Assembly (NCBI RefSeq): GCF_047324305.1
Contig: NZ_CP178740.1
Location: forward strand, 3,534,001 to 3,598,000
DNA from: Acerihabitans sp047324305
GTDB lineage: Bacteria; Pseudomonadota; Gammaproteobacteria; Enterobacterales; Enterobacteriaceae
DNA length: 64,000 nt
Reading direction: 5' to 3'
Position numbers and translations under genes: made by a program
The notes under the pieces: model-generated
Seen by the model: the letters and a program-made list of their open reading frames with translations, nothing else
Database searches by the model: none
Told to the model about the DNA's origin: nothing
Shown here: piece by piece, positions 9,208 through 17,075 of the stretch
How the letters are laid out: the number at the start of each line of letters is the position of its first letter
Position numbering within the stretch: position 1 is the stretch's first letter

Positions 9208-9777
9208 ATGGGCAGACAAAAAAAATTCAGTCGTGAGGGTGTGCTGGAGAAGGTGATCCCCGTCTTCTGGCGGCACGGCTTCGCCGGTACCACCCTGGCG
9301 CATCTCGAAAAGGCGAGCGGGGTGAATAAATCCGGCCTTTACGCCGAGTTCAGGGATAAGGACGACCTGTTCCTGGCGTGTCTGCGCCACTATATCGATC
9401 GGCGCGCCGTGCATGCGGCCTTAAGCGCCCGCCCCCAGGGCTGGGGCAATATCGAGGCGTTTTTGCGATTGTCCTGCGGCTCCCCGGAGCCTCAGGATAG
9501 CGTTTGCCCGCAAGGTTGTCTGGCGGTTAACTCCATGCGTGAATTCGCGCTGTTGCCGGCCGGCGCCATCGACATCATTACGCAACTGCGTGAAACGATA
9601 CGCCCGCTGCTGGTGGAGAATATCAGGGCGGAGGAGACGCGCACCGACGCGGAGATCCTGGCGGAAATGGTGTCGGTATTTTTTTCGGGTCTGTGCATTG
9701 AGCAGAACCTGCAACGGGGGTTTGCCGATACCGACTGTAAAATAAGGCGGTTTATGCAGGCGCTGCGTACATTGTAG
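9208..9777 (+). CDS. TetR/AcrR-family transcriptional regulator
   Basis: A one-domain repressor of 189 residues. The N-terminal helix-turn-helix is clear: FSREGVLEKVIPVFWRHGF, then GTTLAHLEKASGVNKSGLYAEF (about residues 5-50). The C-terminal ligand domain has SVCPQGCLAVNS with two cysteines, common in this family but not diagnostic. ATG 9208 (MGRQKKFS) is chosen because an alternative at 9172 would overlap the operator-like palindrome at 9175-9191; ATG 9199 is also possible. The target is unknown: no divergent partner gene exists, since the 106 bp array lies upstream and cydA, 745 bases downstream, is not an obvious regulon member. Confidence 0.85.
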   Translation: MGRQKKFSREGVLEKVIPVFWRHGFAGTTLAHLEKASGVNKSGLYAEFRDKDDLFLACLRHYIDRRAVHAALSARPQGWGNIEAFLRLSCGSPEPQDSVCPQGCLAVNSMREFALLPAGAIDIITQLRETIRPLLVENIRAEETRTDAEILAEMVSVFFSGLCIEQNLQRGFADTDCKIRRFMQALRTL

Positions 9778-10139
9778 GCGGCTTTTATGCCCGATCGCCG
9801 GATCGAGGTGCACACCCTCCTCGCCGTTTCCCGCCGCCCGCCGTGCAGCATGATGCATTAGCCGTATCATCGTATTGGCGCCCTCGCCCGAAGCATCTGT
9901 CACTTCCTTTTTTTATTCGTCGCCTCATCACATTTATTGCAAATTAAATTCATCATTATCATAGCGCGCTTCTATTGCATGATTAGGCCATCCAATAATG
10001 CTAACGTAACAAATAAAAAATATCCCTTGGGTTTTATTTTCTTTTAACTTAATTTCGCGATCTTATTAATTACAGTTTTTTAACATTAACGCTTTTATAG
10101 AATAAATAAATAACAATATTTAACATACGTGGTGAAAAA

Positions 10140-10153
10140 TTGCGATAAATCAA
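10140..10153. promoter_or_regulatory. Possible FNR-like site upstream of cydA
   Basis: TTGCGATAAATCAA has one perfect half-site (ATCAA) and one partial half (TTGCG against TTGAT) with the correct four-base spacing of the FNR consensus. E. coli FNR represses cydAB under strict anaerobiosis. The match is partial, so this is a candidate only. Confidence 0.3.
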
Positions 10154-10308
10154 TGATTTTTGATGGCGTTTTATGTTCAAATCAGGATAACTTGCGCTGG
10201 CGCAATTTTACTGCCGATGTCGGGTAAGGCCGGATTTGATCGAGAGGTGATTTCCTAACCTGCATCACGAAAAAAGGTATTTATCCTGAGTAAGTAGAGG
10301 GGTACTAT

Positions 10309-10344
10309 ATGGTTGGTTTAAATCCGGTTAGTGCGTTTCATTAA
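10309..10344 (+). CDS. Possible 11-residue leader peptide before cydA
   Basis: ATG at 10309 is preceded by a strong ribosome site (GAGGGG, 6 bases away) and opens an 11-codon frame, MVGLNPVSAFH, ending in TAA. It sits about 180 bases before cydA and is followed by a stem and T-run (10370-10389). A good ribosome site on so short a frame in a leader is suggestive, but chance cannot be excluded. Confidence 0.3.
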   Translation: MVGLNPVSAFH

Positions 10345-10522
10345 AATCCGTCGTCGGTTTACCGCTTAGACGCCTGGGCGTTGTTTTTTGGCCGGCCGAA
10401 CCGATTGTCGGGAACAATTATAAACTCTTTATTATTCACCGCGGGTTGTTGCGTCGCTTTGTTTCGCCAGGGCGCCAGATTACCGCACGTGGGAACCATC
10501 CTGCGAGGAGCAAGGAGTCAAC

Positions 10523-12091
10523 ATGTTTGATGTCGTCGAACTGTCACGGTTACAGTTTGCCCTAACGGCGATGTACCATTTCCTGTTTGTCCCACTCACC
10601 CTGGGGCTGGCGTTTTTATTAGCCATCATGGAAACGGTGTACGTCCTGTCCGGCAAAAAAATCTATAAAGATATGACTAAATTCTGGGGCAAGTTGTTTG
10701 GTATCAACTTTGCCTTGGGGGTAGCCACCGGGCTGACCATGGAGTTCCAGTTCGGAACCAACTGGTCGTATTTTTCCCACTACGTCGGCGACATTTTTGG
10801 TGCTCCGCTGGCCATCGAAGGATTAATGGCCTTCTTCCTGGAGTCCACCTTTGTCGGCCTGTTCTTCTTCGGCTGGGATCGCCTGAGCAAAACGCAGCAT
10901 CTGACGGTTACCTGGATGGTGGCGTTAGGTTCCAACCTGTCCGCACTGTGGATACTGGTGGCCAACGGCTGGATGCAAAACCCTATCGCGTCGGATTTCA
11001 ACTATGAAACCATGCGTATGGAAATGGTCAGCTTCGCCGATCTGGTGCTCAATCCGGTGGCGCAGGTGAAATTCGTGCATACCGTGGCCGCGGGCTACTG
11101 TACCGGCGCCATGTTTGTCCTCGGCATCAGTTCCTATTACCTGCTTAAAGGCCGGGATATCGCCTTCGCCAAACGGTCTTACGCCATCGCGGCGGCGTTC
11201 GGCATGGCGGCGGTGTTGTCGGTTATCGTGCTGGGTGATGAATCCGGTTATGAAATGGGCGACGTGCAAAAAACCAAACTGGCGGCCATCGAGGCGGAAT
11301 GGGAAACACAGCCGGCACCGGCCGCGTTTACCCTGTTTGGCATTCCCGATCAGACCATCCAGCGCAATAACTTCTCCATCCAGATCCCTTTTGCCCTGGG
11401 CATTATCGCGACCCGTTCGACGGATCGCCAGGTGACCGGCATCAAGGATCTGATGGTGCAGCATCAGATCCGTATCCGCAACGGCATGAAAGCCTATGAG
11501 CTGTTGCAGCAGCTGCGCGGCGGCCATGCCGATCCGGCGGCGCGCGCCCAGTTCAACGCGATAAAACAGGATCTGGGCTATGGCCTGCTGCTGAAACGCT
11601 ATACGGATGACATCCCCAACGCGACCGAAGAGCAGATCCAGAGCGCCACCAACGACTCTATCCCGCGCGTGGCGCCGCTGTACTTCTCCTTCCGCATCAT
11701 GGTGCTGGGCGGCGTGCTGATGCTTATTATCATCACCATGTCCTTCTGGAGCGTGGTGCGTAACCGTATCGGTCAACGGCCGTGGCTGCACCGCGCCGCG
11801 CTGTACGGCATTCCCATTCCCTGGATCGCCATCGAAGCCGGCTGGTTTGTCGCGGAGTACGGCCGCCAGCCCTGGGCCATCGGCGAAATACTGCCGACCG
11901 CGGTGGCCAATTCCAGCCTGACCGCCGGCGATATCCTGTTCTCCATGGGGCTTATCTGCGGACTCTATACCCTGTTCCTGGTGGCCGAAATGTATTTGAT
12001 GTTCAAATATGCGCGCCTGGGGCCTAGCAGCCTGCATACCGGCCGCTATCATTTCGAGCAGCCGACGCTCGCCACGCAGAAAGTCTATTAA
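10523..12091 (+). CDS. cydA: Cytochrome bd-I ubiquinol oxidase subunit I
   Basis: CydA oxidises ubiquinol and carries hemes b558, b595 and d of the high-affinity terminal oxidase in the inner membrane. At 522 residues it has the E. coli length. Visible: His19 in TAMYHFLFVPLTLGLAF, the GINFALGVATGLTMEFQFGTNW segment in two adjoining parts (about 69-90), and a long periplasmic Q-loop (about 245-330). The ATG follows AGGAGCAAGGAGTCAAC, a strong ribosome site. cydB follows after 14 bases and cydX after that, so one operon is expected. Confidence 0.98.
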   Translation: MFDVVELSRLQFALTAMYHFLFVPLTLGLAFLLAIMETVYVLSGKKIYKDMTKFWGKLFGINFALGVATGLTMEFQFGTNWSYFSHYVGDIFGAPLAIEGLMAFFLESTFVGLFFFGWDRLSKTQHLTVTWMVALGSNLSALWILVANGWMQNPIASDFNYETMRMEMVSFADLVLNPVAQVKFVHTVAAGYCTGAMFVLGISSYYLLKGRDIAFAKRSYAIAAAFGMAAVLSVIVLGDESGYEMGDVQKTKLAAIEAEWETQPAPAAFTLFGIPDQTIQRNNFSIQIPFALGIIATRSTDRQVTGIKDLMVQHQIRIRNGMKAYELLQQLRGGHADPAARAQFNAIKQDLGYGLLLKRYTDDIPNATEEQIQSATNDSIPRVAPLYFSFRIMVLGGVLMLIIITMSFWSVVRNRIGQRPWLHRAALYGIPIPWIAIEAGWFVAEYGRQPWAIGEILPTAVANSSLTAGDILFSMGLICGLYTLFLVAEMYLMFKYARLGPSSLHTGRYHFEQPTLATQKVY

Positions 12092-12105
12092 CAGGAGCCT
12101 ACGCC

Positions 12106-13245
12106 ATGTTTGACTATGAAGTATTACGCTTAATCTGGTGGGCGCTCATCGGTGTCCTGCTGATAGGCTTTGCCGTAACCGACGGTTTCGATATGGGCGT
12201 CGGCATGCTGATGCCCCTCCTTGGCCGAACAGATAACGAACGCCGGGTGATGATCAATACCATCGCCCCGCACTGGGAAGGCAACCAGGTCTGGCTGGTC
12301 ACCGCCGGGGGGGCGCTGTTCGCCGCCTGGCCGATGGTGTACGCCGCGGCGTTTTCCGGCTTTTATATCGCCATGATCCTGGTGCTGGCTTCGCTGTTTT
12401 TCCGCCCGGTGGGTTTTGATTACCGTTCCAAGATAGAAGATCCGCGCTGGCGCGGCATGTGGGACTGGGGCATCTTTATCGGCAGTTTCGTGCCGCCGGT
12501 GGTGATCGGCGTCGCCTTCGGCAACCTGCTGCAGGGCGTACCTTTCCACGTGGATGAATACCTGCGCCTGTTTTATACCGGCAATTTCTTTCAATTGCTG
12601 AACCCCTTCGGTTTGCTGGCGGGCATTGTCAGCCTGGCGATGTTTATCGGCATGGGGGCGACCTATCTGCAAATGCGCGTCAGCGGCGATCTGCTGGTGC
12701 GGGTGCGTACCGTCGCGCAAATCAGCAGCCTGGTATCCATGGTGGCATTCCTGCTGGGCGGCGTGTGGCTGGTTAACGGCATCGACGGTTTTACCATCAC
12801 TTCGGTCATCGATACCAACGCCGTGTCCAATCCGCTGAATAAAACCGTCGCGCACCAAGCCGGCGCGTGGCTGGCGAATTATCACAGCTTCCCGCTACTC
12901 TGGGCGATTCCCGCGCTGGGCGTATTATTGCCGCTGCTGACCTTGCTGTGTTCCCGGCTCGGCAAAGGCGCATGGGCGTTTATTTTCTCATCGCTGACCG
13001 TGGCGTGCATCATCCTGACGGCGGGGGTTACCCTGTTTCCGTTTATCATGCCGTCGAGCACCATGCCGGAAGCCAGCCTGACGGTATGGGACGCCACCTC
13101 GAGCCTGCTAACGCTGAAGGTCATGACCATCGTCGCCGTTATCTTTGTGCCGATTGTGCTGCTGTATACCATCTGGTGTTATTACAAGATGTATGGCCGC
13201 ATTACCAAAGAGCATATCGAACAAAACGCGCATACGCTGTACTGA
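12106..13245 (+). CDS. cydB: Cytochrome bd-I ubiquinol oxidase subunit II
   Basis: CydB is the second integral membrane subunit of the bd oxidase and pairs with CydA. The 379 residues equal the E. coli protein. The start MFDYEVLRLIWWALIGVLL and the conserved FAVTDGFDMGVGMLMP (about 22-38) and HWEGNQVWLVTAGGALFAAWP regions (about 57-78) are diagnostic; several further hydrophobic helices follow. ATG 12106 is preceded by ACAGGAGCC. It lies between cydA and cydX in the usual order. Confidence 0.98.
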   Translation: MFDYEVLRLIWWALIGVLLIGFAVTDGFDMGVGMLMPLLGRTDNERRVMINTIAPHWEGNQVWLVTAGGALFAAWPMVYAAAFSGFYIAMILVLASLFFRPVGFDYRSKIEDPRWRGMWDWGIFIGSFVPPVVIGVAFGNLLQGVPFHVDEYLRLFYTGNFFQLLNPFGLLAGIVSLAMFIGMGATYLQMRVSGDLLVRVRTVAQISSLVSMVAFLLGGVWLVNGIDGFTITSVIDTNAVSNPLNKTVAHQAGAWLANYHSFPLLWAIPALGVLLPLLTLLCSRLGKGAWAFIFSSLTVACIILTAGVTLFPFIMPSSTMPEASLTVWDATSSLLTLKVMTIVAVIFVPIVLLYTIWCYYKMYGRITKEHIEQNAHTLY

Positions 13246-13260
13246 GGAAGGAGCTGAAAA

Positions 13261-13404
13261 ATGTGGTATTTTGCCTGGATATTAGGAACGCTGCTTGCCT
13301 GCGCCTTCGGTATTATTACGGCCCTCGCGCTGGAGCATCATGAAGATAGCCAGCCGGGCGTCGTCGGGTCCGACGGTGAGCGGGTAGAGAACGACCTGAA
13401 GTGA
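13261..13404 (+). CDS. cydX: Cytochrome bd-I oxidase small subunit CydX
   Basis: CydX is a one-helix membrane protein needed for full assembly and activity of the CydAB oxidase. The 47-residue frame starts MWYFAWILGTLLACAFGIIT, the family signature, followed by a conserved ALALEHHED segment and a polar tail. E. coli CydX is 37 residues, so the tail is about ten residues longer here. ATG follows AGGAAGGAGCTGAAAA, 15 bases after cydB. Its stop overlaps the ybgE GTG start by four bases. Confidence 0.96.
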   Translation: MWYFAWILGTLLACAFGIITALALEHHEDSQPGVVGSDGERVENDLK

Positions 13405-13697
13405 TCAGGTCCGTTACCGATTTCCTCTACCGCCTGACCGACAGCAGCCCGTTGCGGCTGCTGTCGCTTATCATGGCGCTGGCGCTTGCCGGCTGCGTCT
13501 TCTGGATGCCGGCGCGTTTTGCCTCCACCACCAGTTCGCTCACCGCCTGGCATAATCTGTTGATTGTCTGGGCGGTATGCGCAGGCGTTATCCACGGCGT
13601 GGGTTTTCGCGCGCGCCGATGGGGATGGCGGCTGGCGTTTTTGCCGCTGGCGGCGATAGTGGTGCTGGCCATCGCGCTGGGTTATTTATTTCTCTAA
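13401..13697 (+). CDS. ybgE: Cyd operon protein YbgE
   Basis: YbgE is a small inner-membrane protein encoded with cydABX in enterobacteria; its molecular role is not settled. The 98 residues show an N-terminal basic stretch and three hydrophobic segments (about 18-34, 48-66, 78-97). The GTG start at 13401 overlaps the cydX stop (GTGA), indicating translational coupling. The name rests mainly on position, size and the RSVTDFLYRLTD/SPLRLLSL start that resembles E. coli YbgE. Confidence 0.85.
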   Translation: MIRSVTDFLYRLTDSSPLRLLSLIMALALAGCVFWMPARFASTTSSLTAWHNLLIVWAVCAGVIHGVGFRARRWGWRLAFLPLAAIVVLAIALGYLFL

Positions 13698-13707
13698 ACA
13701 GCCAAGC

Positions 13708-13737
13708 GAAACAACGCTGTTTTATGAGCGTTGTTTC
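13708..13737 (+). terminator. Stem-loop after the cyd operon
   Basis: GAAACAACGCT (13708-13718) pairs perfectly with AGCGTTGTTTC (13727-13737) around an eight-base loop, 10 bases after the ybgE stop. There is no T-run, so it may be a weak terminator or mRNA 3'-end stabiliser rather than a classical intrinsic terminator. Confidence 0.55.
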
Positions 13738-14005
13738 AGCGACCGCATTTCACCGCACAGCCTTTGCGAATAAAGCCCGTCGCCGCAATAGGTTATTTCA
13801 CTATTCCCGCATTTCATTAACACAACGGGTATAATGCCGGGTCCTTTTGTCAGCACTTGCGCTATATTCTTTACATTGCCCGCCCCACGCGGCGCCGGTG
13901 CCCGCTTTATCCATAATTATTTTCATTCATCCGAGGTAATCCATTCCAAACGGGGTTGCTCTTGCGTATAGTAAGCACCGTTGTTTTGCGTTGCTGGGAT
14001 GTACA

Positions 14006-14410
14006 GTGAGTAATACGTTATTCCGATGGCCGGTACGCGTCTATTATGAAGATACGGACGCCGGGGGTGTGGTTTATCACGCACGCTACGTGGTTTTTTA
14101 CGAAAGGGCCCGTACCGAAATGCTGCGCCAGCATAATTTCCATCAGCATGCCTTCCTCAGCGAAAATATCGCGTTTGTGGTAAGGCGCATCACGGTGGAC
14201 TATCTCGCCTCAGCGCGTCTGGACGATTTGCTGCAAGTAGAAAGTGAAATCGTCTCAATGCGCGGTGCCTCTCTGACTTTTGCGCAACGCATCCTGAACG
14301 CTGAAGGGCAACTTCTCAGCCAGGCGGATGTTTTGATAGCCTGTATTGATCTACACCAAATGAAGCCTGTCGCGCTTCCTAAGTCTATTGTCGCGGAGTT
14401 CAAGCAGTGA
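14006..14410 (+). CDS. ybgC: Acyl-CoA thioesterase of the tol-pal cluster
   Basis: YbgC is a hot-dog fold thioesterase that hydrolyses acyl-CoA or acyl-ACP thioesters and is linked to phospholipid metabolism at the membrane. It has the 4-hydroxybenzoyl-CoA thioesterase signature YYEDTDAGGVVYHARYVVFYERARTE in adjoining parts, with the catalytic Asp in EDTD. GTG 14006 gives 134 residues (start VSNTLFRWPVRV), matching E. coli; an upstream TTG at 13991 is less likely. It is the first gene of the tol-pal cluster and its stop overlaps the tolQ GTG start. Confidence 0.95.
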   Translation: MSNTLFRWPVRVYYEDTDAGGVVYHARYVVFYERARTEMLRQHNFHQHAFLSENIAFVVRRITVDYLASARLDDLLQVESEIVSMRGASLTFAQRILNAEGQLLSQADVLIACIDLHQMKPVALPKSIVAEFKQ

Positions 14411-15096
14411 CTGACATGAACATTTTTGATCTGTTCCTGAAAGCAAGCTTTCTGGTTAAACTGATCATGTTGATTTTAATGTGCTTTTCCATTGCATCCT
14501 GGGCGATCATCATCCAGCGCACCCGTATTTTAAACACGGCCACCCGCGAGGCGGAAGCCTTTGAGGACAAATTCTGGTCCGGTATTGAATTGTCCCGCTT
14601 GTATCAGGAAAGCCAGACCCGCCGCGACGTGCTGACGGGATCCGAGCAGATTTTTTATTCCGGCTTTAAAGAATTCGCCCGTTTGCACCGCGCCAACAGC
14701 CATGCGCCTGAAGCGGTGGTGGAAGGCGCCTCGCGCGCCATGCGGATTTCCATGAACCGCGAGCTGGAAGCGCTGGAAACCCATATTCCTTTCCTCGGCA
14801 CCGTGGGCTCCATCAGCCCGTATATCGGCTTGTTCGGCACCGTCTGGGGCATCATGCATGCCTTTATCGGCCTGGGCGCGGTTAAGCAGGCCACCCTGCA
14901 AATGGTCGCTCCCGGTATCGCCGAAGCGCTGATCGCCACGGCCATCGGCCTGTTCGCCGCTATTCCGGCGGTGATGGCCTATAACCGCCTTAGCCAGCGC
15001 GTGAACAAGCTGGACCAGAACTACGACAACTTTACCGAAGAGTTCATCGCCATCCTGCATCGCCAGGCCTTCGCCAGCAGCGATAGCGCTAAGTAG
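14407..15096 (+). CDS. tolQ: Tol-Pal system protein TolQ
   Basis: TolQ and TolR form the proton-driven motor that energises TolA for outer-membrane constriction during division. The 229-residue protein has one N-terminal membrane helix (about 17-37) and two near the C-terminal half (about 135-158 and 168-190), with FLGTVGSISPYIGLFGTVWGI and the EALIATAIGLFAAIPAVMAYN channel segment. GTG 14407 overlaps the ybgC stop; a GTG start is also used in E. coli. tolR follows after 14 bases. Confidence 0.98.
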   Translation: MTDMNIFDLFLKASFLVKLIMLILMCFSIASWAIIIQRTRILNTATREAEAFEDKFWSGIELSRLYQESQTRRDVLTGSEQIFYSGFKEFARLHRANSHAPEAVVEGASRAMRISMNRELEALETHIPFLGTVGSISPYIGLFGTVWGIMHAFIGLGAVKQATLQMVAPGIAEALIATAIGLFAAIPAVMAYNRLSQRVNKLDQNYDNFTEEFIAILHRQAFASSDSAK

Positions 15097-15110
15097 AAGG
15101 AGGGGAGAAC

Positions 15111-15533
15111 ATGGCCCGCAGACGTGGTCGGAATCAAATTAAGTCGGAAATTAACATTGTTCCACTGCTTGACGTGCTGCTGGTGCTGGTGTTGATTTTC
15201 ATGGCGACGGCGCCCATTATCACCCAGAGCGTCGAGGTGGATTTGCCCGACGCGACGGATTCAAAAGCGGTCAGCAGCGATGATAATCCGCCGGTGATCG
15301 TCGAAGTATCGGGCGTTGGCCAGTACAGCCTGGTGGTGGATCACAACCGTATGGAACAGTTGCCGCCGGAGCAGGTGGTGGCCGAGGCGCGCTCGCGCAT
15401 TACGGCCAATCCCAAAGCGGTATTCCTTATCGGCGGCGCGAAAGACGTGCCTTATGATGAGATTATCAAGGCGCTGAATTTGCTGCATCAGGCCGGCGTG
15501 AAGTCGGTGGGCCTGATGACCCAGCCCATTTAA
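15111..15533 (+). CDS. tolR: Tol-Pal system protein TolR
   Basis: TolR is a single-span inner-membrane protein that completes the TolQ-TolR proton channel. The 140 residues begin with a basic tail (MARRRGRNQIKSEINIVPLL), then a helix (about 18-38) carrying the proton-relay aspartate in LLDVLLVLVLIFM, and a periplasmic ExbD/TolR domain ending VKSVGLMTQPI. ATG follows GAAGGAGGGGAGAAC, a strong ribosome site. Confidence 0.98.
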   Translation: MARRRGRNQIKSEINIVPLLDVLLVLVLIFMATAPIITQSVEVDLPDATDSKAVSSDDNPPVIVEVSGVGQYSLVVDHNRMEQLPPEQVVAEARSRITANPKAVFLIGGAKDVPYDEIIKALNLLHQAGVKSVGLMTQPI

Positions 15534-15587
15534 CGGCATGCTGATCATGCGCGATTTAACTGGCAAATCTGTTTGTGGGAATCGATT

Positions 15588-16934
15588 GTGGTAAAGGCAA
15601 CCGAACAGAACGATAAGCTCAAACGCGCCATTATTATTTCGATTGTTCTGCATATTCTCCTGATCGGGTTACTGGTCTGGAGTTCCTACACGCAGACTCT
15701 CGAATCCAGTGGCGGCGGCGGAGGCGGCTCGTCCATCGACGCGGTTATGGTCGATCCCGGTGCCGTGGTGCAGCAGTATAACCGTCAACAGCAGCAGCAG
15801 ACGGACGCTCAGCGCGCGTCGCAGCTGCGGGAAAAACAGGCGCAACAGCAGGCGGAAGAGCTGCAGCAAAAGCAGGCCGCCGAGCAGCAGCGCCTGAAAG
15901 AATTGGAAAAAGATCGGCTGGCGGCGCAGGAAGCGGCGCAGCAGCAGAAAGAACAGCAGGCGGAGCAGCAAAAACAGGCCGCGGAAGCCGCTAAACAGGC
16001 GGCGGAACAAAAGCAGCAGGCGGAAGCCGCCACCCAGCAGGCCAAGGAACAGCAGAAACAGGCGGAAGCCGCGGCAGCCCAGGCCAAGGCCGAGGCGGCG
16101 CAGCAGGCCAAAGCCGCCGCCGAAGCGAAAAAACAGGCGGAAGCCGAGGCCAGTAAACAGGCCGCGGCGGCTGCTGCGGCGGCGAAAAAGCAGGCTGACG
16201 CGGCAGCGCAGGCCAAGGCCGAGCAGGCCGCCAAGGCGAAAGCCGTAGAAGACGCGAAAAAAGAAGCGGCCGCGGAAGCGGCGGCCGCCAAGGCGGAAGC
16301 CGCCAAAGCCGCCGCCGCCGAAAAAGCGGCGGCCACCGCCAAGGCCGACGCGGCCAAAGCGGCCGCCGCCAAAGCCGAAGCGGCCAAGGAAAAAGCGGAC
16401 GCCGCCGCGGCGGCCAAGGCCGAACAGGCCGCCAAGGATAAAGCCGCCGCCGCGGCTGAAGCCAAGGCCGCCGCCGCCGCCGCTAAAAAAGCGGCCGGGG
16501 ATGCGAAAAAAGCCGCCGCCGCCGCCGCTGCCAAAGAGTCTAATGAAGTCGATGATTTACTGGGTGGTTTGACCGATTCGAAAAACGCGCCCAAAGCCGG
16601 CGGCGGGCCAACCGGGGGCAGTAAGCCGAAAGGCACGGGTGCGAGCAAGGAGAGCGGGGCGTCGGGCGCGGAAATAAATAGTTACGCCGGTCAGGTTAAA
16701 GCGGCCATCGAAGCGAAGTTTTACAGCGATCCTTCATTCGCCGGCAAGACATGTGTGTTGCGCCTGAAGCTGGCTCCTGATGGCATGGTCATCTCGGTCT
16801 CTTCCGAAGGGGGCGACCCGGCCTTATGCCAGGCGGCTGTCTCGGCGGCGAAACTGGCTAAAATACCGAAACCGCCAAGCCAGGCCGTTTATGAAGTATT
16901 CAAAAATGCGCCAATTGATTTTAAACCGCAATAA
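15588..16934 (+). CDS. tolA: Tol-Pal system protein TolA
   Basis: TolA links the TolQR motor to Pal, TolB and CpoB across the periplasm. Domain I is an N-terminal membrane helix (about 14-35) followed by a short glycine run and SSIDAVMVDPGAVV. Domain II (about 55-330) is a very long helix rich in Ala, Lys, Gln and Glu. Domain III (about 345-448) has YAGQVKAAIEAKFY, GKTCVLRLKLAPDG and the end NAPIDFKPQ. GTG 15588 (VVKATEQNDKL) is preferred over the TTG 15 bases upstream by alignment to E. coli. The 448 residues exceed the E. coli 421 because domain II is longer. Confidence 0.96.
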   Translation: MVKATEQNDKLKRAIIISIVLHILLIGLLVWSSYTQTLESSGGGGGGSSIDAVMVDPGAVVQQYNRQQQQQTDAQRASQLREKQAQQQAEELQQKQAAEQQRLKELEKDRLAAQEAAQQQKEQQAEQQKQAAEAAKQAAEQKQQAEAATQQAKEQQKQAEAAAAQAKAEAAQQAKAAAEAKKQAEAEASKQAAAAAAAAKKQADAAAQAKAEQAAKAKAVEDAKKEAAAEAAAAKAEAAKAAAAEKAAATAKADAAKAAAAKAEAAKEKADAAAAAKAEQAAKDKAAAAAEAKAAAAAAKKAAGDAKKAAAAAAAKESNEVDDLLGGLTDSKNAPKAGGGPTGGSKPKGTGASKESGASGAEINSYAGQVKAAIEAKFYSDPSFAGKTCVLRLKLAPDGMVISVSSEGGDPALCQAAVSAAKLAKIPKPPSQAVYEVFKNAPIDFKPQ

Positions 16935-17075
16935 TGGGTAAAGAAGTCAAAATATACCGGTGATGGTTTAAGATTTAGACTATGTTGTCTACCTGATGTA
17001 TATGGTTTTGTTTACGTGGTTTAGTTAAAATTCTGCTAATTTATCGTGGCGTATCGCCTCGGTATGGGAGATGAA

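Larger units (their letters stand above)
9778..10522 (+). promoter_or_regulatory. Long AT-rich control region upstream of cydA
   Basis: These 745 bases hold no convincing full-length gene. The middle (about 9900-10160) is strikingly AT-rich and contains two TTTAACAT direct repeats (about 10079 and 10119), compatible with ArcA-type elements, and an FNR-like site at 10140-10153. An 11-codon ORF lies at 10309-10344. A short stem followed by six T residues (ACGCC/GGCGT, then TGTTTTTT, 10370-10389) follows the ORF. Regulation of cydAB by ArcA and FNR is established in E. coli; site assignments here are inference. Confidence 0.5.

Noticed and set aside
14530..15060. 176-residue minus-strand frame opposite tolQ
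   Set aside because: Shadow frame of a certain gene; no ribosome site or family similarity.
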